A stretch of 64,000 bases of DNA from Cephalopachus bancanus (Eukaryota > Chordata > Mammalia > Primates > Tarsiidae). Every line of letters starts with the position of its first letter. The first letter of the stretch is position 1. Location of the stretch: contig JAPVLO010000161.1 in NCBI GenBank assembly GCA_027257055.1, positions 2,232,001 through 2,296,000 on the forward strand, written 5' to 3'. The notes under the pieces are model-generated. The model did not search any database, was not told the DNA's origin, and saw only the letters and a program-made list of their open reading frames with translations. Of the stretch, positions 63,607-64,000 are shown piece after piece. Both the position numbers and the translations under genes were made by a program.

Positions 63607-63796
63607 CATGGATTTTGATGTTGGTGATTGAGTCAGTTGCCCTTTGGTTTTAGAACTGGTGCTTTATTGGCTGAAATTTTGAGTGTTGAGGTGCACCCCT
63701 TATTAGTGTAATTTGAACTATGGCTTTAACTTTGCCAAGGTGGGTGGTTACTGTACGGCGTGACCTCTTTCTTTCTGTGTCTTGCTCTATTTTTAT

Positions 63797-64000
63797 TTTA
63801 TTTTTTGAATATATTTTATTTTAAAGATGTGGGGTACAATTCAAGATTAGGTATACAAATGGACATCATACAGATGATAGTTTGGGTCTCCCTTTGGTCC
63901 CCACTTTGACTAGTTTTAGATCAGGTATCCTTATTGATGTTGTGTTCCTCCCTGCTCGCACCCCGGCAGTATCCCGCCACTGCCAATCCCCTTCTTATAG
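63797..64000 (-). mobile_element. 3' end of a lineage-specific LINE, cut by the window end (copy 3)
   Basis: The T/A-rich left edge (63797-63820) is the tail. Read in reverse, the element ends 'catttgtatacctaatcttg', 'aattgtaccccacatcttta', 'aaataaaata'. The layout (A-rich tail, 'gtatacctaat...', a C-rich segment at 63945-63985 on the top strand) parallels the antisense 3' UTR of L1, yet the sequence is none that I recognise from human L1. It is the longest of three copies. Its 5' side lies beyond the window. Confidence 0.55.

Overview
This is mammalian nuclear DNA, and the repeats point to a primate. There are 33 Alu copies: about 24 full-length recent ones of an unusual type, four further truncated or monomeric copies, three old AluJ-like copies and some intermediates. 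None has the AluS or AluY diagnostic pattern of monkeys and apes. Most share a lineage-specific form (CAATAAATCAAAAA in the central linker, a CCAACTC 3' end). A non-anthropoid primate is therefore likely. Tarsier is my best guess, but I could not test this against a database.

Layout. Positions 1-59,000 are gene-poor, AT-rich intergenic DNA with no supportable protein-coding gene. They hold Alus, several antisense and sense L1 relics (1-3060, 12.8-13.4 kb, 21.7-22.2 kb, 32.3-33.3 kb, 37.6-39.7 kb, 40.5-40.9 kb, 42.9-44.7 kb, 49.1-50.2 kb, 56.2-57.4 kb), two MLT2 solo LTRs, two MLT1 LTRs, L2 and MIR remnants, and stretches with no recognised repeat. From about 59.3 kb the composition changes sharply to a 2.8-kb CpG island. 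It contains CACGTG and NRF1-like sites and the first coding exon of AUTS2 (61576-61885, + strand), followed by a canonical GT donor. The remainder, 61886-64000, is the start of AUTS2 intron 1, rich in CA and GGT microsatellites. The window is thus the upstream flank, promoter, exon 1 and intron 1 start of AUTS2, a neurodevelopmental chromatin regulator.

Most notable points. (1) The AUTS2 exon carries one extra G in a G run at 61655-61659, which breaks the conserved frame after residue 28. A second ATG only 4 nt downstream lies in the frame that reads the rest of the exon correctly. (2) Two Alu generations with clear diagnostic differences, plus intermediates, record a lineage-specific Alu succession. 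(3) Three short inserts share a 3' end that I recognise in no human L1 family. They look like the tail of a lineage-specific LINE, and one has a clean target duplication. (4) A perfect 27-bp inverted repeat spans 330 bp at 30189/30519, next to a CpG cluster outside any Alu. (5) Several local duplications and nested insertions let the order of events be read.
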